A stretch of DNA of 64,000 bases from Planctomycetota bacterium (GTDB lineage Bacteria; Planctomycetota; Planctomycetia; Pirellulales; Pirellulaceae): NCBI GenBank assembly GCA_014238905.1, contig JABAAE010000017.1, positions 1 through 64,000 of the forward strand, given 5' to 3'. The position numbers and the translations under genes were made by a program. The notes under the pieces were generated by a model. That model searched no databases and was not told where the DNA came from. It saw nothing but the letters and a program-made list of their open reading frames with translations. Shown here piece by piece: positions 19,272 to 27,258 of the stretch (position 1 is the first letter of the stretch; each line of letters starts with the position of its first letter).

Positions 19272-20018
19272 TTATCGCTGCAGGTTTTGTTTACGATCCA
19301 GTTCGTCCCGCAGCTTGGCTGCCAATTCATACTGTTCTCTGGCGACTGCGTCGGCGAGTTTTTCTGATAATGTCATGCCTACACGGTATTTTTTTCGTAG
19401 TTCTTCACGCAAGTCTGAAAGTTGTTGAACGAGTTCTTCATCGTCAAATCGTTCGGCGGCTCCGAAGTCCTCAAACATGTTTCTGAGGGATTCAAGTCCC
19501 TGGTTGATTTCCTCAATGGCCAATTCGGCTCCTTGGTCATCCTCTAGAACAGCAAAAGCGGCTGCTTGAATTCGATGGAACATGACGAACGGTCGGTACT
19601 GCTCATGGGAGAGAGTCCAGTTTTCATCGGGCGAATGGGTGCGGCAGAAATCCATTAACTTCAGCGTGTGATCTGCATCCTTGACTGCATTGGCGTATTC
19701 TTTGAGCTGCAGCCAGCAAATTCGCCGATGATAAAATTGCACAAACTCACGGTCGACCTCGAAACATCTTTCTTCATCCATGTCGAAATGCTCGCCGCGC
19801 TCAAGAGATTCGTGAAAGAGCTTTTCGTATATGTTGTCAAAACCACCCGGTTTACTGCCGTCGGGTCTGCCTGAGGTCTCCAGTTGCATCACGCCAAGAT
19901 CGATTCTCATCTGGATGACGCCGCGGCCGTCATCTCCGGTTGCCTTGCGCACCATGAGCGCTGCTGGATCAAACTTCCAGTTTTCGAGAATGTGGTCGAT
20001 GTGTTTTTGTTCGGCCAT
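19272..20018 (-). CDS. UVR (UvrB/UvrC)-motif protein
   Basis: 248-residue cytoplasmic protein ending in a UVR motif, the helical hairpin LADAVAREQYELAAKLRDEL (about residues 219-238). This motif mediates protein-protein contacts in UvrB, UvrC, ClpC and McsA. The rest is helical, with TPR-like segments (FYHRRICWLQLKEYANAV, HRIQAAAFAVLEDDQGAE). The start MAEQKHIDHILENWKF is well conserved-looking for this planctomycete protein type. Function unknown; an adaptor role is inference. The window's ClpC also carries a UVR motif, so interaction with Clp is one possibility. Confidence 0.83.
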   Translation of the reverse strand: MAEQKHIDHILENWKFDPAALMVRKATGDDGRGVIQMRIDLGVMQLETSGRPDGSKPGGFDNIYEKLFHESLERGEHFDMDEERCFEVDREFVQFYHRRICWLQLKEYANAVKDADHTLKLMDFCRTHSPDENWTLSHEQYRPFVMFHRIQAAAFAVLEDDQGAELAIEEINQGLESLRNMFEDFGAAERFDDEELVQQLSDLREELRKKYRVGMTLSEKLADAVAREQYELAAKLRDELDRKQNLQR

Positions 20019-20434
20019 TCAAATATTGGTAAGTTGGCTTGACGTAAAGAGTCTGCTTACCTGAAAAGTGATTGAGTTATCGAATTACCGGTTTGGCGTG
20101 CTTTGAGATCGGAATGCCCGCTGGCGAAATTCTTCTGGGGACCAAACGTCCCTGTCATAGTATACCGAGGAGGATCACGATTCGACTAGGGTGAAGATTG
20201 TCCACACCTCTTACGACGTTCGTTGACGCTATGGGTGTATTTAACGGTTTTGTTTTTTGGAGGGGTGCCGGAGCAGGCGAATCTGAGGGACGGTCCAAGA
20301 TCGTAAAGGGTTGACCAGACCGCTAAATCGGCGTTTTAACCAGTTTCGCCAATGATCGGAGCCAAAGTTGTCTTCGTTTTCCATAGTCCGGATTAGCCCT
20401 ATGATCGTCATTCTGGCAAGTCAATGCAACTTGG
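20019..20434. other. Intergenic region
   Basis: About 415 bases between two minus-strand genes. It contains no coding frame with protein-like character. The stretch from 20259 superficially resembles the 5' half of a serine tRNA, but no anticodon arm or T-arm follows. No terminator is recognised. Confidence 0.4.
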
Positions 20435-20752
20435 CTATTTCGGGGGATTTCGCATGCTGAAATCAAAGTTTTTTGTGGACACGTGGGGATCGTCATCACC
20501 GATAAAAAAAAGCGATTCCAATTTGTTTTGCCGCCGGATTTCTCGTTTTAGAGTGATCGTGTCAAACGCGAATGCCGTTATTGATATGACAAGCCAGATG
20601 ACGCTTTCCCAGTATTGCTCTCTGAAAAAGGCCATGATCGTACTCGGTGTGAAAATGGTGAGAAACCACATGAAATAAAACATCCATCCCCAGCGGCATT
20701 TGGGGACTGGTATTTTTCCGGGGAGTCGGAACCACTCGGTATTACCCAACAT
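20435..20752 (-). CDS. Small membrane protein of unknown function
   Basis: 105-residue protein with two predicted transmembrane segments: WMFYFMWFLTIFTPSTIM (about residues 23-40) and SVIWLVISITAFAFDTI (about 50-66). A charged tail KREIRRQNKLES follows. The N-terminus MLGNTEWFRLPGKIPVPKCRWGW has a proline/basic pattern before the first helix. The ATG at 20752 follows an AAAGGCG site at good spacing, which supports a real gene. No function can be assigned. Confidence 0.7.
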   Translation of the reverse strand: MLGNTEWFRLPGKIPVPKCRWGWMFYFMWFLTIFTPSTIMAFFREQYWESVIWLVISITAFAFDTITLKREIRRQNKLESLFFIGDDDPHVSTKNFDFSMRNPPK

Positions 20753-20972
20753 GACTTCGCCTTTTAAAAGAAATTGTCTGGCCGCACCTTATTCGGTTCA
20801 TAAATAAAATATTCATTGTTTTATTTAAAAAAAACAATATGAGTCCGTTAGTGATTTTCCCGTTGATCTACCGACCAAAAAGCTGCAGGATCGTAATGAT
20901 TAATCTTCGTTTTTGGTTCTCCATTTTTCTAAAAAGGAGAGATGGTCGTTACCCAAGTCATTTTAGAATGGT

Positions 20973-21401
20973 TTAGTTATGATCACCCCATTGAGGTGGT
21001 TTTCGCCGGCGTTTTTTTTCGGAGTTGACTTTTTTACCGTCCAAGCGTCGCTGCTTGGAATTCCTCGAAGGTTTTGTTGGGATTCGCGATTTTTGCGGTA
21101 TGGCCACCATTTGAATCATCTCAGTCAGTTTTGTCAGGCAATCGGCGTTATTTCGTCCTTGGTCACGGAATCGTTGACTCTTGATGATCAAAACGCCTTC
21201 CTTGGAGATTCGTCGTGAAAATTGACTCATAAACCGGAGTTTTACCGCTGCAGGTAAAGTTGGGGAATTCTTGACGTTCCAGCTTAAAAAGGCTTTTGAA
21301 TTGACCTTGTTGACGTTTTGACCGCCCGGACCTGAACTTCGGGCGAACCAAAAGTCGAATTCTCGCAACGGAATATTGATTCTCTCATTAATTTTTAACA
21401 T
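20973..21401 (-). CDS. arfB: Peptidyl-tRNA hydrolase ArfB-like (class I release-factor domain)
   Basis: 142-residue stand-alone release-factor domain. The catalytic GGQ motif is at residues 26-28 within SSGPGGQNVNKVNSKA, and the C-terminal tail is strongly basic (KQRRLDGKKVNSEKKRRRKPP), as in ArfB/YaeJ. ArfB hydrolyses peptidyl-tRNA on stalled ribosomes, with the tail probing the empty mRNA channel. Length and order match the family. It is a single-gene unit, divergent from the PQQ-propeller gene. Confidence 0.93.
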   Translation of the reverse strand: MLKINERINIPLREFDFWFARSSGPGGQNVNKVNSKAFLSWNVKNSPTLPAAVKLRFMSQFSRRISKEGVLIIKSQRFRDQGRNNADCLTKLTEMIQMVAIPQKSRIPTKPSRNSKQRRLDGKKVNSEKKRRRKPPQWGDHN

Positions 21402-21483
21402 CTTGGCCTATGGCGTTTATGCGAAAAAAATCAAACGGTAAGTGGAATGAGTTGATTGTCCACCGACCTTGATTCTATTAAAA

Positions 21484-23022
21484 ATGAATTCTCCATCCTC
21501 TTCCAGTAAAGAGTTTTTGATCATGTGTTTGTTTGCGGTGAAGAAAAGACGTTTTACATCCTTGTTTTCCGGTGTTTGCCGGTTTTATTGTCAGTCCCGA
21601 AAACATGAATTTTTTCTGTCGCTTTTTGGATATCGATTAACAGTTCCTGCGTTTCTCCTGCAGATCGGGTTGGTGATGGGTTTGGTTTTGTCGACATCGT
21701 CAGCACAAGAAAAGGCGAGCGAAGAATTGAATTCCCTGTGGACTAGAGACGTCGGCAAAGACTGGCCTGATTTCTTGGGTTTACATCGAGATAGTAAATC
21801 TTCAGAGGAAGGAATCTTAAAGGACTGGTCGGGGGGCAGATTAAAAAAACGATGGGTTTTTGATTTGTCTGAGAGTTACGGGATTGGATCGGTAGCCAAA
21901 GGCCGTTTCATGCAATTTGATCGTATTGGCGATAAGGAGGTGCTCATTTGTCTCAACGCTGAGACGGGAGAGAGGATTTGGTCCAGCGGTTACGCAACGA
22001 CCTATAGGGACCTTTATGGATACAACGGTGGTCCGCGAACATCACCAGTGATCGATGGTGCCCGCGTCTACACTTTGGGCGTTGCAGGGCAATTGCGATG
22101 TTGCCGGGTTTCCGATGGAGGATTGGTTTGGAGTGTGGATACCATCAAAAAATTTGGTGTTGTTCAGAATTTTTTTGGCGTAGGTAGCACACCGATTATT
22201 TACAAGGATAAGGTGATTTGCATGGTTGGTGGTAGCCCGGCAGAATCGTCTTCGATTCCCCCAGGGAGGCTGGATCTGGTAAAGGGTAACGGGTCGGCGG
22301 TCGTCGCGTTTGACAAACTGACCGGTAAAGTCCTTTACCGGTTTTCCAACGAATTGGCGTCTTATTCCTCGCCAGTCATCATCTCTGAAAACGGCGTGGA
22401 CTGGGGGTTTTTGTTTGCACGTGGCGGCCTAATCGGATTTGATCCCTCGGTTGGTAAACAACGCTTCTTTTACCCGTGGCGGGATGGTTCATTGGAAAGC
22501 GTTAACGCATCCAACCCGGTGATTGTTGGTAATCAGGTGCTGATCTCTGAAACCTATGGCCCGGGCTCCAGTTTGCTTAGCTTTAAGGAAAACGGTATGG
22601 AGGTGGTTTGGAAAGACGCGGAGCGAAGTCGAATTCGAGCGATGCAGACACACTGGAACACCGGGATTCACCATGATGGATTTTTCTACGGATCAAGTGG
22701 TCGGCACTCAAACAACGCCGAACTAAAGTGCGTTGAATGGAAAACCGGAGTGGAGAAATGGAGTGTTCCTAATTTGACACGTAGTTCACTGCTGTATGTG
22801 GACGGACATTTTCTGTGTCTGACCGAAGCGGGGATTCTCTTTCTGTTCAAAGCGAACCCTGAACGGTTCGAACTGGTGACCCAAGTCCGACTGTTGGACA
22901 AAGAGGGAGAGCTCTTGCTCAACTACCCCTGCTGGGCTGCTCCAGTCCTGAGTCATGGTTTGCTCTACGTTCGAGGAGAAAAAAAATTGGTTTGCCTTGA
23001 CCTGATTCCTGTAAAGAAATAG
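21484..23022 (+). CDS. Exported PQQ-like beta-propeller protein
   Basis: 512-residue protein with repeated beta-propeller blades of the PQQ/BamB-like type: NAETGERIWSSGY, VSDGGLVWSVD, DKLTGKVLYRF, WKTGVEKWSV. An N-terminal hydrophobic segment (FLLQIGLVMGLVLSTSSAQ, about residues 57-75) is preceded by an unusually long cytoplasmic-looking stretch, so the true start may be internal. WPDFLGLHRDSKSSE just after it is the familiar WPxFRGP-like opening of planctomycete propeller proteins. No catalytic residues are evident; it is more likely a binding scaffold than a quinoprotein dehydrogenase. Confidence 0.88.
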   Translation: MNSPSSSSKEFLIMCLFAVKKRRFTSLFSGVCRFYCQSRKHEFFLSLFGYRLTVPAFLLQIGLVMGLVLSTSSAQEKASEELNSLWTRDVGKDWPDFLGLHRDSKSSEEGILKDWSGGRLKKRWVFDLSESYGIGSVAKGRFMQFDRIGDKEVLICLNAETGERIWSSGYATTYRDLYGYNGGPRTSPVIDGARVYTLGVAGQLRCCRVSDGGLVWSVDTIKKFGVVQNFFGVGSTPIIYKDKVICMVGGSPAESSSIPPGRLDLVKGNGSAVVAFDKLTGKVLYRFSNELASYSSPVIISENGVDWGFLFARGGLIGFDPSVGKQRFFYPWRDGSLESVNASNPVIVGNQVLISETYGPGSSLLSFKENGMEVVWKDAERSRIRAMQTHWNTGIHHDGFFYGSSGRHSNNAELKCVEWKTGVEKWSVPNLTRSSLLYVDGHFLCLTEAGILFLFKANPERFELVTQVRLLDKEGELLLNYPCWAAPVLSHGLLYVRGEKKLVCLDLIPVKK

Positions 23023-23114
23023 GTCAATAACCGAATGCGCTCCCGGCCAAAGATCCGAAGTTGGATCAATGAGTCATCCATTAGTCGGTCGTTATTAGAC
23101 GGACCAATCCCTGT

Positions 23115-24653
23115 CTAGCGAATGCTCTTGTCTGGAAGTTTTTGCTGAACTCCCTCGTCCAGCGGCATCACATCTTTTTTGAGTCCGACGTTGATTAATT
23201 CCAGTGCCAGGTCATTTTTCAGTTTTCTCAAAACTGACTGATGGGTTTTGCTGTTGACCAAGTTGGATTTTTCGTCTGGATCTTCGGTCATGTCATAAAG
23301 TTCTGCCAAGTGCCGATCAGGCGAACCGTCTCCATGGGGATAATGGATGTACTTCCAACGATTGGTGCGGATGCCGCGAACGTTGGGAGTGTAGGGGAAT
23401 TGTTTTTCGTAGTTGTAGTGGTAAACCCAACCGTTTCGCCATTTTGGATCGTTGCCTCGCACCAGATTCTTGAATGATCGCCCATGAATGTTTTTCAGGG
23501 GTTGTGCATTGCATAGTTCTAAAATCGAGGGAGCGATATCGGTTGTCAGCACCTGTTGCGTTATTTTGGTGCCAGATTTTCCATCGGTGAGTTTGGGATA
23601 TCGGACAATGAGTGGAATTCGGATGCTTGCTTCGTGCATCGTTCTTTTGTCAACCATGCCATGTTCGCCTTCGAGAAGCCCGTTGTCCCCCATGAATATG
23701 AAAACGGTATTGTCCAGTTGCCCTTTTTGTTTCAAGTACCGTTTTAATTTACCGATGCTATCGTCTAACGAAAGAATCGTGCCCCAGTAAGCACGTACCA
23801 TGCGAGCGAAATCTTCGACGCCAGCAGCAGAGCTGTCAGGAAATTCTTTTCGCCAATCAAAGATAGGGCCGTAAATTCCATGCCATGTATTCAAACGTTG
23901 TTCAATCCATTTTGGTTTGCCCTGAAGATTAAATGAGGTATGAGGATAGTTGATCTCGACGTCGTCAAAAGTGTGAGCGTATTTCTCTTCCGGAAAGTAA
24001 AAACTGTGGGGAGCCTTTTGTCCAAGCATCAACATGAATGGTTTTTGGCGATCTTGTTCCATCCAGTTGATCGCCATGTCAGTCACGACGTGCGTGTAAT
24101 ACCCTTTGACGACTTTTCGTTCTTTTCCATTCAGATTGAACTCCGTATCGAAATATTTTCCCTGTCCGCGGTGGGTAACGAAATAGTCAAATCCGGGTCG
24201 AGGATTATCGTTTTTTTCTCCCATGTGCCATTTGCCAATGTAGGCTGTTTCGTAGCCGGATTCCTGAAGCTGCCTTGGGAAACTGGCAAGATCTTCTGGG
24301 TAATCAGTGAAATTGTTGGTAACACCGTGGGCGTGTGCATAAAGTCCACTGAGAATGGATGCGCGACTGGGCGAACAAAGGCTGGTCGTGCAAAAAGTGT
24401 TTTGGAAAAAGACACCCTCTTTGGCAAGACTGTCGATATGTGGTGTTCGCAAGTGGGGATGTCCGGCACAGCTTAAGGCATTCCAGCGGATATCATCACA
24501 AAGGACCAGCACCACATTGGGTTGGTCTTTCTGATCCCCAGCGGGAATGAGAAGGGGCTGGGACGCCGATCCGGTGTTGAGACTCCAAAATGCTGTTAGG
24601 CATATAAGAGTCACGATGGCGGATCGAAAGGCACGTTGGTTTCTAGCTATCAT
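23115..24653 (-). CDS. Type I (formylglycine-dependent) sulfatase
   Basis: 512-residue exported sulfatase. The signal peptide spans residues 1-30 of MIARNQRAFRSAIVTLICL. The metal-binding aspartates are in VLCDDIRWNALSC (Asp53, Asp54). The modification motif is LCSPSRASILSG, with Cys93 as the residue converted to formylglycine. YIGKWHMG and FIFMGDNGLLEGEHG supply the remaining active-site lysine, histidines, Asp and Asn. The family cleaves sulfate esters, often from algal polysaccharides, in planctomycetes. The ATG at 24653 is chosen because it directly precedes the signal peptide. It sits downstream of the AhpD-like selenoprotein candidate, with a 158-bp gap. Confidence 0.93.
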   Translation of the reverse strand: MIARNQRAFRSAIVTLICLTAFWSLNTGSASQPLLIPAGDQKDQPNVVLVLCDDIRWNALSCAGHPHLRTPHIDSLAKEGVFFQNTFCTTSLCSPSRASILSGLYAHAHGVTNNFTDYPEDLASFPRQLQESGYETAYIGKWHMGEKNDNPRPGFDYFVTHRGQGKYFDTEFNLNGKERKVVKGYYTHVVTDMAINWMEQDRQKPFMLMLGQKAPHSFYFPEEKYAHTFDDVEINYPHTSFNLQGKPKWIEQRLNTWHGIYGPIFDWRKEFPDSSAAGVEDFARMVRAYWGTILSLDDSIGKLKRYLKQKGQLDNTVFIFMGDNGLLEGEHGMVDKRTMHEASIRIPLIVRYPKLTDGKSGTKITQQVLTTDIAPSILELCNAQPLKNIHGRSFKNLVRGNDPKWRNGWVYHYNYEKQFPYTPNVRGIRTNRWKYIHYPHGDGSPDRHLAELYDMTEDPDEKSNLVNSKTHQSVLRKLKNDLALELINVGLKKDVMPLDEGVQQKLPDKSIR

Positions 24654-24811
24654 GATGGATAATTGGTCAAAAGCATGGGGGATGTAGCAAGCGTTAATAT
24701 GACTCAGCGGTGGCCGATTTTCCAGCCACCAAATCATGGAATTTCAGGCAGTAAGGCTTGAATTGGGGTTTTCTGGAATCTGATCAGGAGTGAATTACGG
24801 AGCGTCGAATT

Positions 24812-25453
24812 TCAGGGTTTAGATTCATTCTGTCCAGAAAGAGTCGCAGGGACGATTGCCGTACCAGCTTGTTCTTTCTTGAAATATTCCGGATCCTCAA
24901 GGCCGAATGCATCCGCTACCCGATTAAACATCGCAAACATCCCAATGACGAGAACCGATTCCGCAATTTGAGCATCCGTCCAACCGGATTTTCTTAGTTG
25001 TTCAATTTGTTGTGGTGAATTTCGATGGGGAGATTCTGTCAGCAATTTGGCAAACTTTAACATTGCCAGGTCTTTTTCCGGAAGATCCAATGCATCGATA
25101 TCGGAAACGGTAGCTGCCTCGATCAGCTTCTTTTCCGCCAGAATTCTTTCAGCACCCTGCAACTGCAGGAAATAGGCGTGTGAGCCCGTTCAGTATTTGC
25201 ACCGGTTTAATGCCGAGACGAAAGTCGCCAGCAGTTCTTTGGTTTGTCGCGTCAGGGCGCCATCTGAAAACTGCAGAGGATAGCAAAAATCCATCAACCC
25301 CTTGAGAACTCTTGGGTCACCGCTGAAGCACTTAAGGATGTCCGGAAATGAATCTCGATCAGGATTGGCGTCTTTCCAGCGTTGATAGATTTCACCAATC
25401 GGTCCCTTGGCTTGGCGGTCATCGATCCATTCGATTAGTGGTTTGGTGTTCAA
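24812..25453 (-). CDS. AhpD-like (peroxidase-related) protein with in-frame TGA, probable selenoprotein
   Basis: A single frame of 214 codons, interrupted only by TGA at 25190-25192. Before it, 87 codons end in SALNRCKY. After it the same frame continues TGSHAYFLQLQGAERI to a TAA/TGA-type end at 24812. With TGA as selenocysteine the motif is C85-K-Y-U88-T-G-S-H92, matching the CxxCxxxH redox centre of AhpD-like enzymes exactly. Flanking helices (RQTKELLATFVSALN, KDLAMLKFAKLLTESP, WTDAQIAESVLVIGMFAMFNRVADAFG) are normal for the uncharacterised-peroxidase group. AhpD-like proteins with CxxU are an established selenoprotein family. The start is a TTG at 25453 with no strong ribosome site. Alternatives are a nonsense mutation or a sequencing error at a cysteine codon. 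Confidence 0.83.
25150..25189 (-). promoter_or_regulatory. Candidate bacterial SECIS element
   Basis: On the minus strand, 20 nt after the in-frame TGA, CCTGC-AGTT-GCAGG forms a 5-bp GC-rich stem with a 4-nt loop (25169-25156). The loop has G as its second base followed by U. Weaker outer pairing (CA..GC with GC..UG) can extend the stem around an internal loop. Position and loop composition are compatible with bacterial SECIS elements, which lie in the coding region just downstream of the UGA and bind SelB. Confidence 0.65.
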
Positions 25454-25916
25454 TGGATTGCTTTCATTGCTGTCACTGCTGTCGTTATTGTTCCGGATAA
25501 TCGGTATGACAGTTTAAATTAAAAAAGTCGAACTGCCGATGATCGATAAGGGGACTTTTTGAAAAAAGAAGGGCGCTGGAATTATGGTAACCCATCAAAC
25601 AAAACCCATAGGCGGTGCAATGATTGGCGGGTGTCATGGCGTCCAGGAACTGGCGAAAGTCTACCAAGATAAGTTCGAAAACCGGTCCGGCCATTGACCT
25701 TCGCAACGCTCGGCACCCAGTAGAAAGTCAAGATTACGATGTTCTGCTGGGGAAATGAGGAGCTCCTTGATTGCTGGTCGGGCGGCAGTTCAAAAAAGGG
25801 GAGATTGATGTCCGAGGAATTCCACACAAAGAGATTGATCGAATACGACAAGAATAGGTGAACTTCAATTCATCTGATTATTTATTATTTACTTTTAAGC
25901 CATCACAATAAATCCC
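25454..25916. other. Divergent intergenic region
   Basis: About 460 bases between the minus-strand AhpD-like gene and the plus-strand ATPase gene. Two overlapping minus-strand frames (25485-25706 and 25582-25851) lack recognisable features or ribosome sites. The 60 bases before 25917 are AT-rich (tgattatttattatttactttt) and probably include the promoter of the ATPase gene. Confidence 0.4.
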
Positions 25917-27254
25917 ATGACATCCCAATTTCAGTCCGAGTCCATCATTTCTGCTGATTGTACTCTTAGCGACGCAGTTTCATTCTCCGATACAAAGCCA
26001 ACTCGCACCTGCGTACGACCGGAAGCATTGCAGACCGAGGGTGATCGTGCAGAACCCGATCCTATTCGCGCTAAACATGCTGCCAACCCGGCAGGAAATG
26101 TCCGCGACAATGATAAATCCTACCAGTGGGACGACAATCAAAACCGTTTTGAATCGGCAGGAGTTAGGTTTCAGTCGAAAATTTTTGCTAATGTAAAAGT
26201 GCAAATCGCAGAGAAACAGGTTGATATTGAGGATTTGGCCGAGCGACGACGTTTACAGGATCTACAAAACGGTATTTCACGGCAGGATGCGATTGTCGTC
26301 TCCCAGTATTCGTCAGCGCCTCAACTGGAAGAAATCCAATTGGAGAGTGTCGAAGGTCCGGACTGGAGCCAAATGGCGGCTTTTCAATCGGTTGCGATCG
26401 CTGATTCGGGCACGTTGACATCTGGTCCGGGTATCGCAGCGCCGAATGACAACACACGGGCCAATGTTAATGGTGTGGCGCATCATGAATCCGAATCTGA
26501 TCAATGCGTGGTATCACCGGAGTCGGTTCCTACTCTGGTTAGCGACTGTAATGATCTGTCAGAAAAACTCAGAAAAAGGCCTATTCAGCCAGCTTGGGAA
26601 GTGAACGATTTTCGCTGGCCCGGCATGGTCAGCCAACTTTGTCGAGATCATCATTCGGCCTTTGTGCAGTTGATTCAATCGTTGAATTTGAAATCTGGCG
26701 GCCAGGCGGCTCGTTTGGGTATCGTCAATACCCAAAAGGGACAAGGGGCATCAACACTTGCGATCTGTCTGGCCAATATATTAGCGACGACAGCTGGAAA
26801 CACCTTACTGGTGGATGTCGATTTTGACGCACCTAGTCTGGAGAAATCGGCCAACATCAGTATTGAATCTGGCTGGCAAAAGGTGACTGACTCGACCACT
26901 CCCCTGGACGAGTTTTTGGTCCGATCGATTGATAGCAATCTCACTATCATGCCGATTCACGCTAGTGAAAGCAACCCGCAGGCAAAGTTAGACCTATTGG
27001 GAAGCCTCGCCAAATGTTCAGCTATTTTGGACAAGAATTTTGAATTCATTGTCTATGATTTTGGACATTATTCCAACTCTCTGGCGGGTCAGGAGATGCC
27101 ACTTGCGATGGACGCAATGGTTGTTGTCTCTGACCAAGCTGCCGTGGGTGAGGGCTCTGATGCCGCTGTCGCCTTTGGAGAGCTGAATCAAGCGGGTGTT
27201 GCGTCTGTTGTGGTCGCGGAAAACTTTCGCAAATCCAATTCCCGAGCTGCCTGA
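25917..27254 (+). CDS. CpsD/BY-kinase-like P-loop ATPase with altered Walker A
   Basis: 445-residue protein. The first 230 residues are polar and low-complexity, with no transmembrane segment. Residues from about 255 resemble the cytoplasmic ATPase of bacterial tyrosine kinases and their non-kinase relatives in exopolysaccharide export: LGIVNTQKGQGASTLAICLANILA, then NTLLVDVDFDAPSLEKSANI as Walker A-prime, then FEFIVYDFGHY as the Walker B region. The P-loop reads GQGAST where GxGKST is normal, so the nucleotide-contacting lysine is missing. No tyrosine cluster is seen at the C-terminus. It ends 4 bp before the next start, indicating coupling with the acyltransferase-like gene. Role in envelope polysaccharide assembly is inference. 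Confidence 0.78.
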   Translation: MTSQFQSESIISADCTLSDAVSFSDTKPTRTCVRPEALQTEGDRAEPDPIRAKHAANPAGNVRDNDKSYQWDDNQNRFESAGVRFQSKIFANVKVQIAEKQVDIEDLAERRRLQDLQNGISRQDAIVVSQYSSAPQLEEIQLESVEGPDWSQMAAFQSVAIADSGTLTSGPGIAAPNDNTRANVNGVAHHESESDQCVVSPESVPTLVSDCNDLSEKLRKRPIQPAWEVNDFRWPGMVSQLCRDHHSAFVQLIQSLNLKSGGQAARLGIVNTQKGQGASTLAICLANILATTAGNTLLVDVDFDAPSLEKSANISIESGWQKVTDSTTPLDEFLVRSIDSNLTIMPIHASESNPQAKLDLLGSLAKCSAILDKNFEFIVYDFGHYSNSLAGQEMPLAMDAMVVVSDQAAVGEGSDAAVAFGELNQAGVASVVVAENFRKSNSRAA

Positions 27255-27258
27255 TGGA

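Noticed and set aside
20259..20345. Sequence resembling the 5' half of a serine tRNA
   Set aside because: No matching anticodon arm, no T-arm with the GTTCRA motif, and no acceptor-stem complement follow.
24812..25453. Treating the two AhpD pieces as a frameshift pseudogene or two separate genes
   Set aside because: Both pieces are in the same frame, only one TGA separates them, and it falls exactly on the redox cysteine position.
25485..25851. Two overlapping minus-strand frames upstream of the AhpD-like gene
   Set aside because: No domain character, low-complexity composition and no ribosome binding site.
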